DNA of 64,000 nt from Rikenellaceae bacterium. GTDB taxonomy: Bacteria; Bacteroidota; Bacteroidia; Bacteroidales; UBA932. Numbering within the stretch: the first letter of the stretch is position 1; every line of letters begins with the position of its first letter. This document shows positions 25,889 through 33,889 of the stretch, in pieces. Made by a program: the position numbers and the translations under genes. The stretch spans positions 1 to 64,000 of the forward strand of contig DPKJ01000014.1 in the NCBI GenBank assembly GCA_003542575.1. The letters run 5' to 3'. The notes under the pieces are model-generated. The model saw nothing but the letters and a program-made list of their open reading frames with translations, did no database searches and was not told the origin of the DNA.

Positions 25889-27085
25889 TTACTTAACAAC
25901 AGAGCCGGCAACAGCGTTTGCTACAAGCGCCCTCAACCTTACAACGCTACCCTTATCCTCGGGATGTACCCTGTTAGCAAGAAGTATTACAGCTGTTTTT
26001 GATACAGGATCTATAATGATTGATGTACCGGTGTATCCGGTGTGACCAAATGTTTTAGTTGGGTGAAACAGATTTCCGCTGTTTGATGCGTATGATGAGT
26101 AGTTGTCCCAGCCAAGTGAACGGCCAAGTTGTTCAACATCCTTTGGCACTCTTGTCATTGTTTCAACTGTCAGAGAGCCCAGAATCCTTTTGCCGTTATA
26201 CTCGCCTCCATTCATCAAAGCCGCAGCAATAATTGCCATATCTTCGGCATCTGAGAAGACTCCGGCATTTCCTGAATTACCTCCATTTAGCAACCTTGCA
26301 AGTGGGTCATGAACCTTACCAAGGATTACAGTACCATCTGCCTGTCTTTCGGTTGGGGCAATTTTGGCATACATTTCAGGTTTTGGGTTGAAGGTTGTGT
26401 TTTTAAGACCCAGTACATCAAATACATTTTTTTGAGCATACTCTTCAAGCTTCATACCTGTAACATTTTGAAGAACATTCTGGAGCGTAATAAAATTTAG
26501 GCAGCTGTACTGAAACTTTGCGCCCGGTTTAAAATCTCTTTTGCATGTTGCAATATATTCAATCAGCCCTTCAGGCGCAGGTGAACCATATTTCGCCACC
26601 AATTCTGCTGCCGGAGCATAAGGAGGAAGTCCTGACGAGTGTGTCAAAAGGTCAATAATTCTTATATCAATTGGTCTGCCACCTTCAGGATTTTCATATC
26701 CCTTGAATCCGGGGATGTACATCGAAACATTGTCAGTCAGGCGAATTTTACCCTGCTCAACAAGCTGCATAAAGGCAATTGCTGTTCCCAAAGGTTTTGA
26801 TACAGATGCAAGGTCAAAAACTGTGTTTACATCCATCTTCTCAACCTTAGGATATACCGATTTGTTTCCGTAGCTCTTCAGATAAACCATCTTTCCATCT
26901 CTTACAACAGCCAAAACAGCACCCGGCACCTCACCAATTTTTATTGAGTTTTCAATTATTGCGTCAACATTTGAGAGTCTTACAGGATCCATTCCTGCCT
27001 TGTCGGGAGTTACCCGGGGAAGCGGTTGCGCCAGAAGTGCAGCAAATGTGAAGATTACAGAAAGTGAAAGAATAAACTTTTTCAT
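25889..27085 (-). CDS. Secreted serine hydrolase, class C beta-lactamase/esterase family
   Basis: 398 residues. Signal peptide of about 19 residues (KKFILSLSVIFTFAALLAQ), then the penicillin-binding-protein fold: the nucleophile motif SVSKPLG (SxxK), the tyrosine motif YSCLN (YxN) and HTGYTGT in place of KTG. The HTG triad and overall length are typical of EstB-like esterases and D-Ala-D-Ala peptidase relatives rather than of true AmpC, so drug resistance should not be assumed. Acts in the periplasm or outside the cell. Four 11-bp repeats precede the gene. Confidence 0.84.
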   Translation of the reverse strand: MKKFILSLSVIFTFAALLAQPLPRVTPDKAGMDPVRLSNVDAIIENSIKIGEVPGAVLAVVRDGKMVYLKSYGNKSVYPKVEKMDVNTVFDLASVSKPLGTAIAFMQLVEQGKIRLTDNVSMYIPGFKGYENPEGGRPIDIRIIDLLTHSSGLPPYAPAAELVAKYGSPAPEGLIEYIATCKRDFKPGAKFQYSCLNFITLQNVLQNVTGMKLEEYAQKNVFDVLGLKNTTFNPKPEMYAKIAPTERQADGTVILGKVHDPLARLLNGGNSGNAGVFSDAEDMAIIAAALMNGGEYNGKRILGSLTVETMTRVPKDVEQLGRSLGWDNYSSYASNSGNLFHPTKTFGHTGYTGTSIIIDPVSKTAVILLANRVHPEDKGSVVRLRALVANAVAGSVVK

Positions 27086-27092
27086 TTTATAA

Positions 27093-27136
27093 GTGGTTTA
27101 AAAGTAGTTTATATGTAGTTTATAAGTAGTCTACGT
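27093..27136. repeat. Four 11-bp direct repeats in the serine hydrolase leader
   Basis: GTGGTTTAAAA, GTAGTTTATAT, GTAGTTTATAA and GTAGTCTACGT in an unbroken row, starting eight bases before the start codon of the gene at 27085 (read on the other strand). One helical turn per unit. Confidence 0.6.
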
Positions 27137-27169
27137 GCTAAATCAAACAGACAAGCCGTTTTGTTTGTA

Positions 27170-27177
27170 CAAATGTA
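27170..27177 (-). promoter_or_regulatory. -7 box (TACATTTG), possible promoter of the serine hydrolase
   Basis: TAnnTTTG on the minus strand about 85 bases before the start; this would place the 11-bp repeats inside the transcribed leader. No -33 match. Confidence 0.3.
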
Positions 27178-27196
27178 ATAAAACTGCCCAACTTTA

Positions 27197-27235
27197 CATA
27201 CACCAAATTCATACACCAAATTCATACACCAAATT
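27197..27235. repeat. Three 13-bp tandem repeats (CATACACCAAATT)
   Basis: Three identical copies in tandem. Function unknown. Confidence 0.8.
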
Positions 27236-27256
27236 TTTCTCCGCACCGGGGCATTC

Positions 27257-27689
27257 ATCCCTGGGAATTCTTTCCTTATTTCTAATAATCAACAACTTAC
27301 GCCCCAAACCACAAAACACATAAATCACTGATAATGAGCGACAAGGAAAGAATTCCCAGGGATTGAGTAAGACTTGCGTGTCAATTTTCCTTTTAACCTA
27401 ATAATCAGTGATTTAAACCAAATGTCAAAACCGCCTAAGTCGCTGATAATGTGCTTTAAGGAAAGAATTCCCAGGGATTAAAATGTGCTCCGCGCCAGTT
27501 TGTGGTAACTACTTGTATATGTACCATGTATAAACAGGCCACCAAAACATTAATCATTTAATAACATAAGATCACCACCACCAATACACCACCGCCACAG
27601 CTTCACCACCACCGTTTCACCGCCACTTTAGGAATTGGCTCATTTTTACAAGACTTGTAATCAACAACATACCACAAACTGGCGCGGAG
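27257..27689. repeat. Repeat cluster between the serine hydrolase and rpsC
   Basis: A 21-mer AAGGAAAGAATTCCCAGGGAT occurs directly at 27343-27363 and 27458-27478 and inverted at 27257-27277; the two direct copies also share TGATAATG about six bases upstream. CTCCGCGCCAGTTTGTGGTA at 27488-27507 is repeated as its exact reverse complement at 27670-27689. Between these arms is low-complexity CACC-rich sequence. No ORF is supported in 27237-27690. This looks like remnants of a small palindromic repeat family or a non-autonomous element. Confidence 0.7.
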
Positions 27690-27690
27690 A

Positions 27691-27728
27691 AAAAAAGAGG
27701 ATAACCAAAAATTGGTCATCCTCTTTTT
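27691..27728 (-). terminator. Terminator of the rplC-rpsC operon
   Basis: Stem AGAGGAT-ACCAA / TTGGT-ATCCTCT (27697-27723) with A/T tracts on both sides, so it can act in both directions; on the minus strand it lies 60 bases after the rpsC stop. This ends the operon after rpsC. Confidence 0.85.
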
Positions 27729-27785
27729 ATTGTTCGTTAACCTCAGACCTCAACGGTCCTGGATTAAGAATCTTTTCGGGAAAAA

Positions 27786-28628
27786 TTACTCAGCGCGCTC
27801 TCTTGGAGTGTTGCTGCGGCCACCTCTGTCATTTCCGCCACGTCCTCTGCTACTGCCACCGCTACCGCCTCTGCGATCGCCGCCACCTCTGTTATCTCTT
27901 CCATCGTTACGTCCGCCTCTGCGTGGTCTGTCGTTGCGTCCACCTGCCGATTGTGGTGCTGCAGATGCTGCTGACACTCCTGAGTTAGGAGAAAGATCTC
28001 TCTTACCGTAAACTTCACCGTTGCAGATCCATACTTTAATACCGATAACACCTACTTTAGTGTGTGCTTCAGCATGAGCATAGTCGATATCTGCACGGAA
28101 AGTGTGAAGTGGAGTACGACCCTCTTTGTAAAGTTCTCTTCTTGCCATCTCAGCTCCGCCAAGACGACCGCTAATAAGAACCTTAATACCTTCTGCTCCC
28201 ATTCTCATTGTAGATGCCATAGCCATCTTGATTGCACGACGGTATGAAACGCGTCCCTCAACCTGGCGAGCTATGTTGTTTGCAACTATATTTGAGTCAA
28301 TCTCAGGTCTCTTAACCTCAAAGATGTTAATTTGAACCTCTTTGTTAGAGATTTTTTTCAACTCCTCTTTCAGCTTGTCAACCTCCTGACCGCCTTTTCC
28401 GATAATAATACCGGGACGTGCAGTGTGAATAGTCACTGTGATTAACTTAAGTGTTCTTTCGATCACGATTTTCGAAAGGCTTGCCTTTGCAAGGCGAGCA
28501 TTCAAATACTCGCGGATCTTTGAGTCCTCAAGAATTTTAGCGGCATAGTCTTTTCCACCGTACCAGTTAGAGTCCCAGCCACGGATAATACCAAGTCGGT
28601 TTGATATAGGATTTGTCTTTTGTCCCAT
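27786..28628 (-). CDS. rpsC: 30S ribosomal protein S3 with Gly/Arg-rich tail
   Basis: 280 residues. Residues 1-212 are normal S3: MGQKTNPISNRLGI start, KH domain with GIIIGKGGQEVDKL, and GRLGGAEMAR. S3 lines the mRNA entry channel and assists unwinding. Residues about 213-280 are an extra low-complexity tail rich in RGG, GGR and DRGG units. Bacterial S3 is usually about 210-245 residues, so the tail is unusual. It is the last gene before the terminator; rplP, the usual next gene, is absent. Confidence 0.95.
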   Translation of the reverse strand: MGQKTNPISNRLGIIRGWDSNWYGGKDYAAKILEDSKIREYLNARLAKASLSKIVIERTLKLITVTIHTARPGIIIGKGGQEVDKLKEELKKISNKEVQINIFEVKRPEIDSNIVANNIARQVEGRVSYRRAIKMAMASTMRMGAEGIKVLISGRLGGAEMARRELYKEGRTPLHTFRADIDYAHAEAHTKVGVIGIKVWICNGEVYGKRDLSPNSGVSAASAAPQSAGGRNDRPRRGGRNDGRDNRGGGDRRGGSGGSSRGRGGNDRGGRSNTPRERAE

Positions 28629-28629
28629 C

Positions 28630-29052
28630 TTATTGCTCCTCTTTTACGGTTTTCAATTTCTTGCCCAGTACAATAGTTATGTGGTTTGAACGCTTACGAA
28701 TTCTTGCCGCACGACCTTGTGGTGCTGTTCTGATACGCTTGAGCGAACGACCTTGACCAACCATAATAGATTGAACACAAACATTGCCATTCTCTAACTC
28801 TTTGCGATCTGCTTCGTTTTTAGCTTCCCAGTTGGCTATTGCCGAACGGATCAACTTCTCTAAACGAATTGATGCCTCCTTTTTGGTATATCTTAAGATA
28901 TCCAAAGCGCGGTTAACCTCCACCCCTCTTACGAGATCTGCAACCAGTCTCATTTTCCTAGGAGAGGTAGGAACATCATTCAGCTTTGTAATAGCTGTCT
29001 GCTTTTTTATTTCTTTAAGCCTTTCGGCTGATTCTCTTTTTCGAGCTCCCAT
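28630..29052 (-). CDS. rplV: 50S ribosomal protein L22
   Basis: 140 residues. Central SPRKMRLVADLVRG, and the beta-hairpin region VGQGRSLKRIRTAPQGRAARIRKRSNH that reaches into the exit tunnel. The N-terminus carries about 20 extra charged residues, common in Bacteroidota. One base separates its stop from the rpsC start. Confidence 0.95.
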   Translation of the reverse strand: MGARKRESAERLKEIKKQTAITKLNDVPTSPRKMRLVADLVRGVEVNRALDILRYTKKEASIRLEKLIRSAIANWEAKNEADRKELENGNVCVQSIMVGQGRSLKRIRTAPQGRAARIRKRSNHITIVLGKKLKTVKEEQ

Positions 29053-29084
29053 TGTTGTGAATTTGTTTTACTCATTAAAATAAA

Positions 29085-29348
29085 TTAACGATTACCCGAG
29101 TGACCTTTAAAGGTACGAGTAGGTGCAAACTCACCAAGCTTGTGGCCTACCATGTTCTCGGTTACATATACCGGAATAAACTTGTTCCCGTTGTGAACCG
29201 CGATGGTGTGACCTACAAAGTCCGGTGATATCATGCTGGCCCTGGACCAGGTCTTAATGACCTCTTTCTTGCCAGCCTCATTCATAGCAAGCACTCTTTT
29301 TTCGAGACTTGCTTGTATGTATGGTCCTTTTTTTAGTGAACGACTCAT
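29085..29348 (-). CDS. rpsS: 30S ribosomal protein S19
   Basis: 87 residues. MSRSLKKGPY start, then the SMISPDFVGHTIAVHNG and FIPVYVTENMVGHKLGEF blocks, ending in FAPTRTFKGH. Binds the 16S head with S13. In canonical order between rplB and rplV. Confidence 0.97.
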   Translation of the reverse strand: MSRSLKKGPYIQASLEKRVLAMNEAGKKEVIKTWSRASMISPDFVGHTIAVHNGNKFIPVYVTENMVGHKLGEFAPTRTFKGHSGNR

Positions 29349-29369
29349 AATTCTATCAGTTTAATTCCG

Positions 29370-30194
29370 TTATTTTTTCCTTCTTTCAATGATGAATTTC
29401 TTGGTTGTCTTTTTAGGGTTACGCGTTTTGTAACCTTTAGCAAGCAAACCTTTTCTCGAACGAGGGTGTCCACCTGACGCACGACCTTCACCACCACCCA
29501 TTGGGTGATCGACAGGGTTCATTGCTACACCGCGCGTTCTTGGTCTGCGGCCCAGCCAACGATTTCTACCTGCTTTTCCTGATGATTCTAAGTTGTGATC
29601 AGGGTTAGATACAGTACCAACAGTAGCACGGCAAGTTATCAGCACCATTCTTATCTCGCTTGAAGGGAGTTTAAGAATTGCGTGTTTACCTTCACGTGCA
29701 GTAAGTTGAGCATATGTTCCGGCACTGCGAGCCATAGCGGCTCCCTGTCCGGGACGAAGCTCAATGTTGTGAACAAGTGTACCTAGAGGAATTTCTGATA
29801 GAGGAAGAGTGTTCCCAATCTCGGGGGCAACTCCCGGGCCTGATGCAATCACCTGACCCACTTTAATTCCGTTAGGAGCTATTATGTAGCGCTTTTCTCC
29901 GTCTGAGTAAACAACCAGAGCAATACGTGCACTTCTGTTAGGATCATATTCAATGGTCTTAACGGTTGCAGTGTAATTATCTTTCTCTCTGAGGAAGTCA
30001 ATTACACGGTACATCCTTTTGTGACCACCACCAATATATCTCATAGTCATTTTACCGGTACCGTTCCTACCACCTGATCTGCGGATAGGCTCCAAAAGAG
30101 ACTTTTCCGGGGTAGAGGTTGTGATCTCAGTAAATGCGCTAATCGCCTTATGTCTTGTACCGGGTGTAACCGGTTTGAATTTGCGTATTGCCAT
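29370..30194 (-). CDS. rplB: 50S ribosomal protein L2
   Basis: 274 residues. The N-terminal RRSGGRNGTGKMTMRYIGGGHKR and C-terminal GVAMNPVDHPMGGGEGR blocks, including the histidine near the peptidyl-transferase centre, are intact. Core 23S-binding protein of the large subunit. Confidence 0.97.
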   Translation of the reverse strand: MAIRKFKPVTPGTRHKAISAFTEITTSTPEKSLLEPIRRSGGRNGTGKMTMRYIGGGHKRMYRVIDFLREKDNYTATVKTIEYDPNRSARIALVVYSDGEKRYIIAPNGIKVGQVIASGPGVAPEIGNTLPLSEIPLGTLVHNIELRPGQGAAMARSAGTYAQLTAREGKHAILKLPSSEIRMVLITCRATVGTVSNPDHNLESSGKAGRNRWLGRRPRTRGVAMNPVDHPMGGGEGRASGGHPRSRKGLLAKGYKTRNPKKTTKKFIIERRKK

Positions 30195-30198
30195 GGAC

Positions 30199-30489
30199 TT
30201 AAATATTACTATAGAAATCTATCTTATCTTCACCGGCAAGTGTTACAATCGCTTTCTTAAAGTGATTGGCACGGCCTGACAATATTCCCGCTTTAGTGAA
30301 GCGGCTTTTGCGTTTCCCGTGGTAGTTAATGGTATTTACATCCGATACCTTAACACCGTACATCTCCTCAACCGCCAGTTTGATCTCTATTTTGTTTGCG
30401 CGGCGGTCAACTATAAAACCGTAACGATTCAACTTTTCGCCCTGAATCGTCATCTTTTCTGTTACTATAGGCTTAATTAAAATTTCCAT
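30199..30489 (-). CDS. rplW: 50S ribosomal protein L23
   Basis: 96 residues. IKPIVTEKM start, FIVDRRANKIEIKLAVEEMYGVKV and the NTINYHGKRK region fit L23, which lines the tunnel exit and docks trigger factor and SRP. Four bases before rplB. Confidence 0.94.
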   Translation of the reverse strand: MEILIKPIVTEKMTIQGEKLNRYGFIVDRRANKIEIKLAVEEMYGVKVSDVNTINYHGKRKSRFTKAGILSGRANHFKKAIVTLAGEDKIDFYSNI

Positions 30490-30500
30490 CGTTCTACGGT

Positions 30501-31133
30501 TTAATTATTTCCATATTGTCCTTGCAGAATATCCTGAACACCATCAATAAAGATGAGTGATGTCGAGTTAACTACATCGTATGTGCTAAGTTCATTAACA
30601 GTAATAACCTTAACATTCTCGATGTTACGCGAAGACAAGTAAATATTACTCATATTCTCAGGAAGAACAAAAAGAACTTTCCTTGCATTTACCTTTAGAC
30701 CGTCAATAATTTTGATAAACTCTTTAGTCTTAGGCGTTTCCAGGTTAAAATTCTCTACAATTGTAAGAGCTTGCTCTTTCACTTTGTAAGAGAGTGCAGA
30801 AAAACGTGCAAGTTGTTTAAGCTTTTTGTTTAGTTTGAAGCTGTAGTCTCTTGGTCTTGGACCAAAAACTCTACCTCCACCTACATAAATGTTGGCTTTA
30901 ATACTACCGTGACGTGCACCGCCTGAGCCTTTCTGACGAATGACCTTCTTGGTACTGTAGTTAACTTCCCATTTTTCTTTAGTCTTGTGTGTTCCCTGAC
31001 GCTGATTAGCAAGATATTGCTTTACATCCAGGTAAATGGCGTGATCATTTGGTTCTATTCCAAAGATGCCCGGGTCGAGAGTCACTTTTTTCCCTGACTC
31101 TGTTCCGTCAATTTTGTAAACTGATAATTCCAT
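30501..31133 (-). CDS. rplD: 50S ribosomal protein L4
   Basis: 210 residues. Contains the tunnel loop with RQGTHKTKEK, KKVIRQKGSGGARHGS and GGGRVFGPRPRDY, followed by LNKKLKQLARFSALS. In many bacteria L4 also represses its own operon; whether it does so with this relocated operon is unknown. Confidence 0.95.
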   Translation of the reverse strand: MELSVYKIDGTESGKKVTLDPGIFGIEPNDHAIYLDVKQYLANQRQGTHKTKEKWEVNYSTKKVIRQKGSGGARHGSIKANIYVGGGRVFGPRPRDYSFKLNKKLKQLARFSALSYKVKEQALTIVENFNLETPKTKEFIKIIDGLKVNARKVLFVLPENMSNIYLSSRNIENVKVITVNELSTYDVVNSTSLIFIDGVQDILQGQYGNN

Positions 31134-31139
31134 ATTCGC

Positions 31140-31769
31140 TTACTCCTCCACGATTACATATGAACCTTTAGCACCGGGAACAGATCCCTTTACTATCAAC
31201 AGATTATTCTCAGGAATAATCTTTAAAATTCTAAGGTTCTGGATTTTCACCTGATCGCCACCCATACGGCCGGCCATTCTCATTCCTTTAAATACTCTTG
31301 AAGGCCAAGAAGAGGCACCCAATGATCCGGGAGCACGAAGTCTGTTGTGCTGTCCGTGAGTTTGTCCTCCTACTCCGCTGAAACCATGGCGTTTCACAAC
31401 CCCTTGGAATCCTTTACCTTTAGAAATACCGGTTACATCTACCCATTCTAATGTTTCATGTCCGAAGACATCAGAAACGGTAACAGTTGCACCTAGCTCG
31501 AACTCTTTGCCAAAGTCATTGGCAAACTCTACGAGTTTACGCTTAGGTGTGGTGTTTGCCTTTTTGAAGTGGCCAAGTTGGCCAGCGCTGGTGTGTTTTT
31601 CTTTTTTCTCGTCATAGGCAAGTTGTACAGCGGCATAACCATCTTTCTCTTCTGTACGAATTTGCGTAACAACACACGGACCAGCCTCAATAACGGTGCA
31701 TGGAATATTTTTTCCATCGGCACCAAAAACAGAAGTCATTCCGACTTTCCTTCCAATTAATCCAGGCAT
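31140..31769 (-). CDS. rplC: 50S ribosomal protein L3
   Basis: 209 residues. MPGLIGRKVGMTSVF start, and the conserved SKGKGFQGVVKRHGFSG, GASSWPSRVFKGMRMAGRMG stretches with the glutamine methylated by PrmB in other bacteria. It is the first gene of this operon. In most bacteria rpsJ precedes it; the 155 bases upstream to marC contain a promoter but no rpsJ. Confidence 0.96.
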   Translation of the reverse strand: MPGLIGRKVGMTSVFGADGKNIPCTVIEAGPCVVTQIRTEEKDGYAAVQLAYDEKKEKHTSAGQLGHFKKANTTPKRKLVEFANDFGKEFELGATVTVSDVFGHETLEWVDVTGISKGKGFQGVVKRHGFSGVGGQTHGQHNRLRAPGSLGASSWPSRVFKGMRMAGRMGGDQVKIQNLRILKIIPENNLLIVKGSVPGAKGSYVIVEE

Positions 31770-31828
31770 TGGTTTTTAATTTGGTGTTTTTTAATTAATT
31801 AATAATCCCACATAAAATTTGCGGGCTG

Positions 31829-31859
31829 CAAAGATACAATAAAATCTTATAAATCCAAA
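31829..31859 (-). promoter_or_regulatory. Promoter of the rplC operon (TTTG-N19-TATCTTTG)
   Basis: Full match to the Bacteroidota promoter: TTTG at 31859-31856, 19-base spacer, TATCTTTG at 31836-31829. It predicts a leader of about 50 bases before rplC. Confidence 0.8.
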
Positions 31860-31924
31860 CGGTAGCTCAAATTTATTAACACGATATCCACATAAAATTT
31901 CACTGGCCAACCTACGCCGGGAAT

Positions 31925-32494
31925 CTAGCTGAGGAGTGTGTGCAGATTGGAAACGATGAGCTTTACGGCGATTGCCAAAAGTATAATCCCGAAGAACTTT
32001 CTTAGAACATATATGCCCCCTTTGCCAATTTTGCGGGAGATATAGTCAATGTTGCTAAGAACTATGTAAACAATAAGAATATTAATGAACAGGGAGATAA
32101 TTATATTCACCAGCTCATATTCTGCTCTCAGCGACAGAAGAGTGGTAAATGAAGCGGCACCGGCAATAAGCGGAAATACAATCGGAACAATTGTTGCCGA
32201 ATCGGTAGGGCCGTCATCTTTAAAAATCTGAATACCAAAGATCATCTCAATAGCCAGCACCAGCAGAACCAGCGCCCCGGCTACCGCAAACGACGAAATA
32301 TCTACTCCGAACAGACCCAGCATTGCCTGCCCCACAAACAGAAACCCTGTGAGAATAGCAAAGGAGATCCATGCTGCATTAAACGGACTGAATTTTTTCT
32401 TCTTCTCCTTCATCCCCACAATTATGGGAACCGAACCAAGGATGTCTATAACTGCAAACATCACTATGAAGGCGCTGAAAATCTCTTTAATCAT
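31925..32494 (-). CDS. MarC-family integral membrane protein
   Basis: 189 residues with about six membrane helices. Begins EIFSAFIVMFAVIDILGSVPI and contains VALVLLVLAIEMI-like and PTDSATIVPIVFPLIAGA, family signatures (the PLxAGPG block appears as PLIAGAAS). MarC proteins are of unknown function; the old link to multiple antibiotic resistance has not held up. Its 5' end and leader are partly duplicated just upstream. Confidence 0.85.
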   Translation of the reverse strand: MIKEIFSAFIVMFAVIDILGSVPIIVGMKEKKKKFSPFNAAWISFAILTGFLFVGQAMLGLFGVDISSFAVAGALVLLVLAIEMIFGIQIFKDDGPTDSATIVPIVFPLIAGAASFTTLLSLRAEYELVNIIISLFINILIVYIVLSNIDYISRKIGKGGIYVLRKFFGIILLAIAVKLIVSNLHTLLS

Positions 32495-32786
32495 TTTAAG
32501 TCAATTTATATTTATCTACTAATCTGCTACTTACAAAATCAATAAGCCAATTTACAGGAGAATGAGAATTGCAATTCGCTCATTATGTACAACTTATACA
32601 ACAACTTGAAATTAATGCCAAGATAGGATGTCAAACTGCAAAAGTAACAATAAAGGCGCTGAAAATTTTAAGTCAACTCATATTTGCCTACTAATCTGCT
32701 ACTTACAAAATCAATAAGCCAATTTTTAGGAGAATGAGAATTGCAATTCGCTCATTATATACAATTTAGACAACAACTTGAAATTA
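32469..32786. repeat. Partial tandem duplication of the marC 5' end and leader, with REP-like palindromes
   Basis: 32469-32614 is repeated at 32653-32786; the second copy lacks exactly 12 bases (including the marC start codon) and has a few substitutions. Each copy contains the palindrome AATGAG-AATTGCAATT-CG-CTCATT (32561-32584 and 32733-32756). The pair lies 300-500 bases before the RAYT gene. Confidence 0.85.
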
Positions 32787-32940
32787 TTTATTTAAAATTA
32801 AAAAATGTATTTCTAATTTATGATAACAAAGGTAGTTCATTTTGGTATTTTGCAACTACAATTCAGCTTCTTGCATTTAAAGATCAATTTAAGCAGCCTA
32901 CAATTCTTAGAAAACATCACACGCATCAAAAACAAAACCG

Positions 32941-33030
32941 CACAACCAGCATAACCAAACATCACAAATAAAAAGCACAACCAGCATAACCAAACATCAC
33001 AAATAAAAAGCACAACTAGCATAACCAAAC
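32941..33030. repeat. 35-bp tandem repeat, about 2.6 copies
   Basis: Two full units beginning CACAACCAGCATAACCAAAC and a partial third with one substitution, continuous, no spacers. Lies 70 bases before the RAYT gene. No ORF is supported in 32787-33097. Confidence 0.8.
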
Positions 33031-33097
33031 AATAAGATTATAACATTATTACATGTTCAAGTATTCTTAATTATGTTTAACCAAGTTAGCGTTCTCA

Positions 33098-33889
33098 ATG
33101 TACACCCAACAATTCGAAAATACTATGGAGAAATTAATAAAACGAGCCCAGGTATCTCAAAGAAGAATTCAATCCGGAAATATCCACCTCTATTTTCGGA
33201 GTATAAGCAGACAAGCTATTTTTTATCGCGATGTTGAAAAACTTGAGTTTCTCAAAAGATGTAACTCAATTGCAAAAAAACTAAATTGCAAGATACTCGC
33301 ATTTGTATTAATGGATAACCATGTTCATCTCCAATTGCAAACAGACAATCTCAATGGTTTTGTTTTATCGTTGCTTAGAGGATACGTTAAATGGTATAAT
33401 AGGCTGAACGGAATATCAGGCAAGTTGTTTACAACTCCTTTTGGAAGCTCTGTTAAGTACAGTAAAGAGAGTCTGGTGGAAAGCGTTCTCTATATTCTAT
33501 GCAACCCGGTAAAAGCCGGAATGGTTCTAACTCCTAAGGACTATAAATGGAGTTCTTTTAAATTTCATTATCAAAATTACAGAAATCCATTAAAGAAAAT
33601 AATTGAAGTTGACACAACTTTATTGAATAGTATCTATAAAAGCAAATGCGAATTTGATAAGGCAGTCGAATATTACTATCACGATATTAACAAGATATAC
33701 GACAGAAAAATTGACGTTTGGAGACCCGAAATATATACAAAATTATGGGAGAATCTCAATGCCAAGCTAAATGGTAGAAGCATTTATTCTATAGAAATTG
33801 AGGAAAAAATCAAAATAGCCCGCCAGTTACAAGCAGAAACCGGTGCAACATTCAATCAAGTGACATCTTTGACACAATTGAATTTTTAA
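33098..33889 (+). CDS. REP-associated tyrosine transposase (RAYT, IS200-like Y1 family)
   Basis: 263 residues. The Y1 transposase core is clear: GNIHLYFRSISRQAIF, LAFVLMDNHVHLQL with the HxH (HUH) metal motif, the catalytic-Tyr helix region LLRGYVKWYNRLNG, and LVESVLYILCNPVKAGM. The C-terminal extension of about 90 residues is typical of RAYTs rather than of IS200 TnpA. RAYTs are single-copy domesticated transposases that act on REP palindromes. An ATG at 33125 (MEKLIKRAQ) is an alternative start. REP-like palindromes and a large inverted repeat flank the gene. Confidence 0.88.
   Translation: MYTQQFENTMEKLIKRAQVSQRRIQSGNIHLYFRSISRQAIFYRDVEKLEFLKRCNSIAKKLNCKILAFVLMDNHVHLQLQTDNLNGFVLSLLRGYVKWYNRLNGISGKLFTTPFGSSVKYSKESLVESVLYILCNPVKAGMVLTPKDYKWSSFKFHYQNYRNPLKKIIEVDTTLLNSIYKSKCEFDKAVEYYYHDINKIYDRKIDVWRPEIYTKLWENLNAKLNGRSIYSIEIEEKIKIARQLQAETGATFNQVTSLTQLNF

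Noticed and set aside
25889..27085. Antibiotic-resistance beta-lactamase
   Set aside because: SxxK and YxN are present but the third motif is HTG, as in esterases and peptidases; resistance cannot be claimed.
31770..31924. rpsJ expected upstream of rplC
   Set aside because: Only 155 bases, holding the promoter; no S10 sequence in any frame.
32941..33030. CRISPR array
   Set aside because: Units follow each other without spacers, fewer than three copies, no cas genes.
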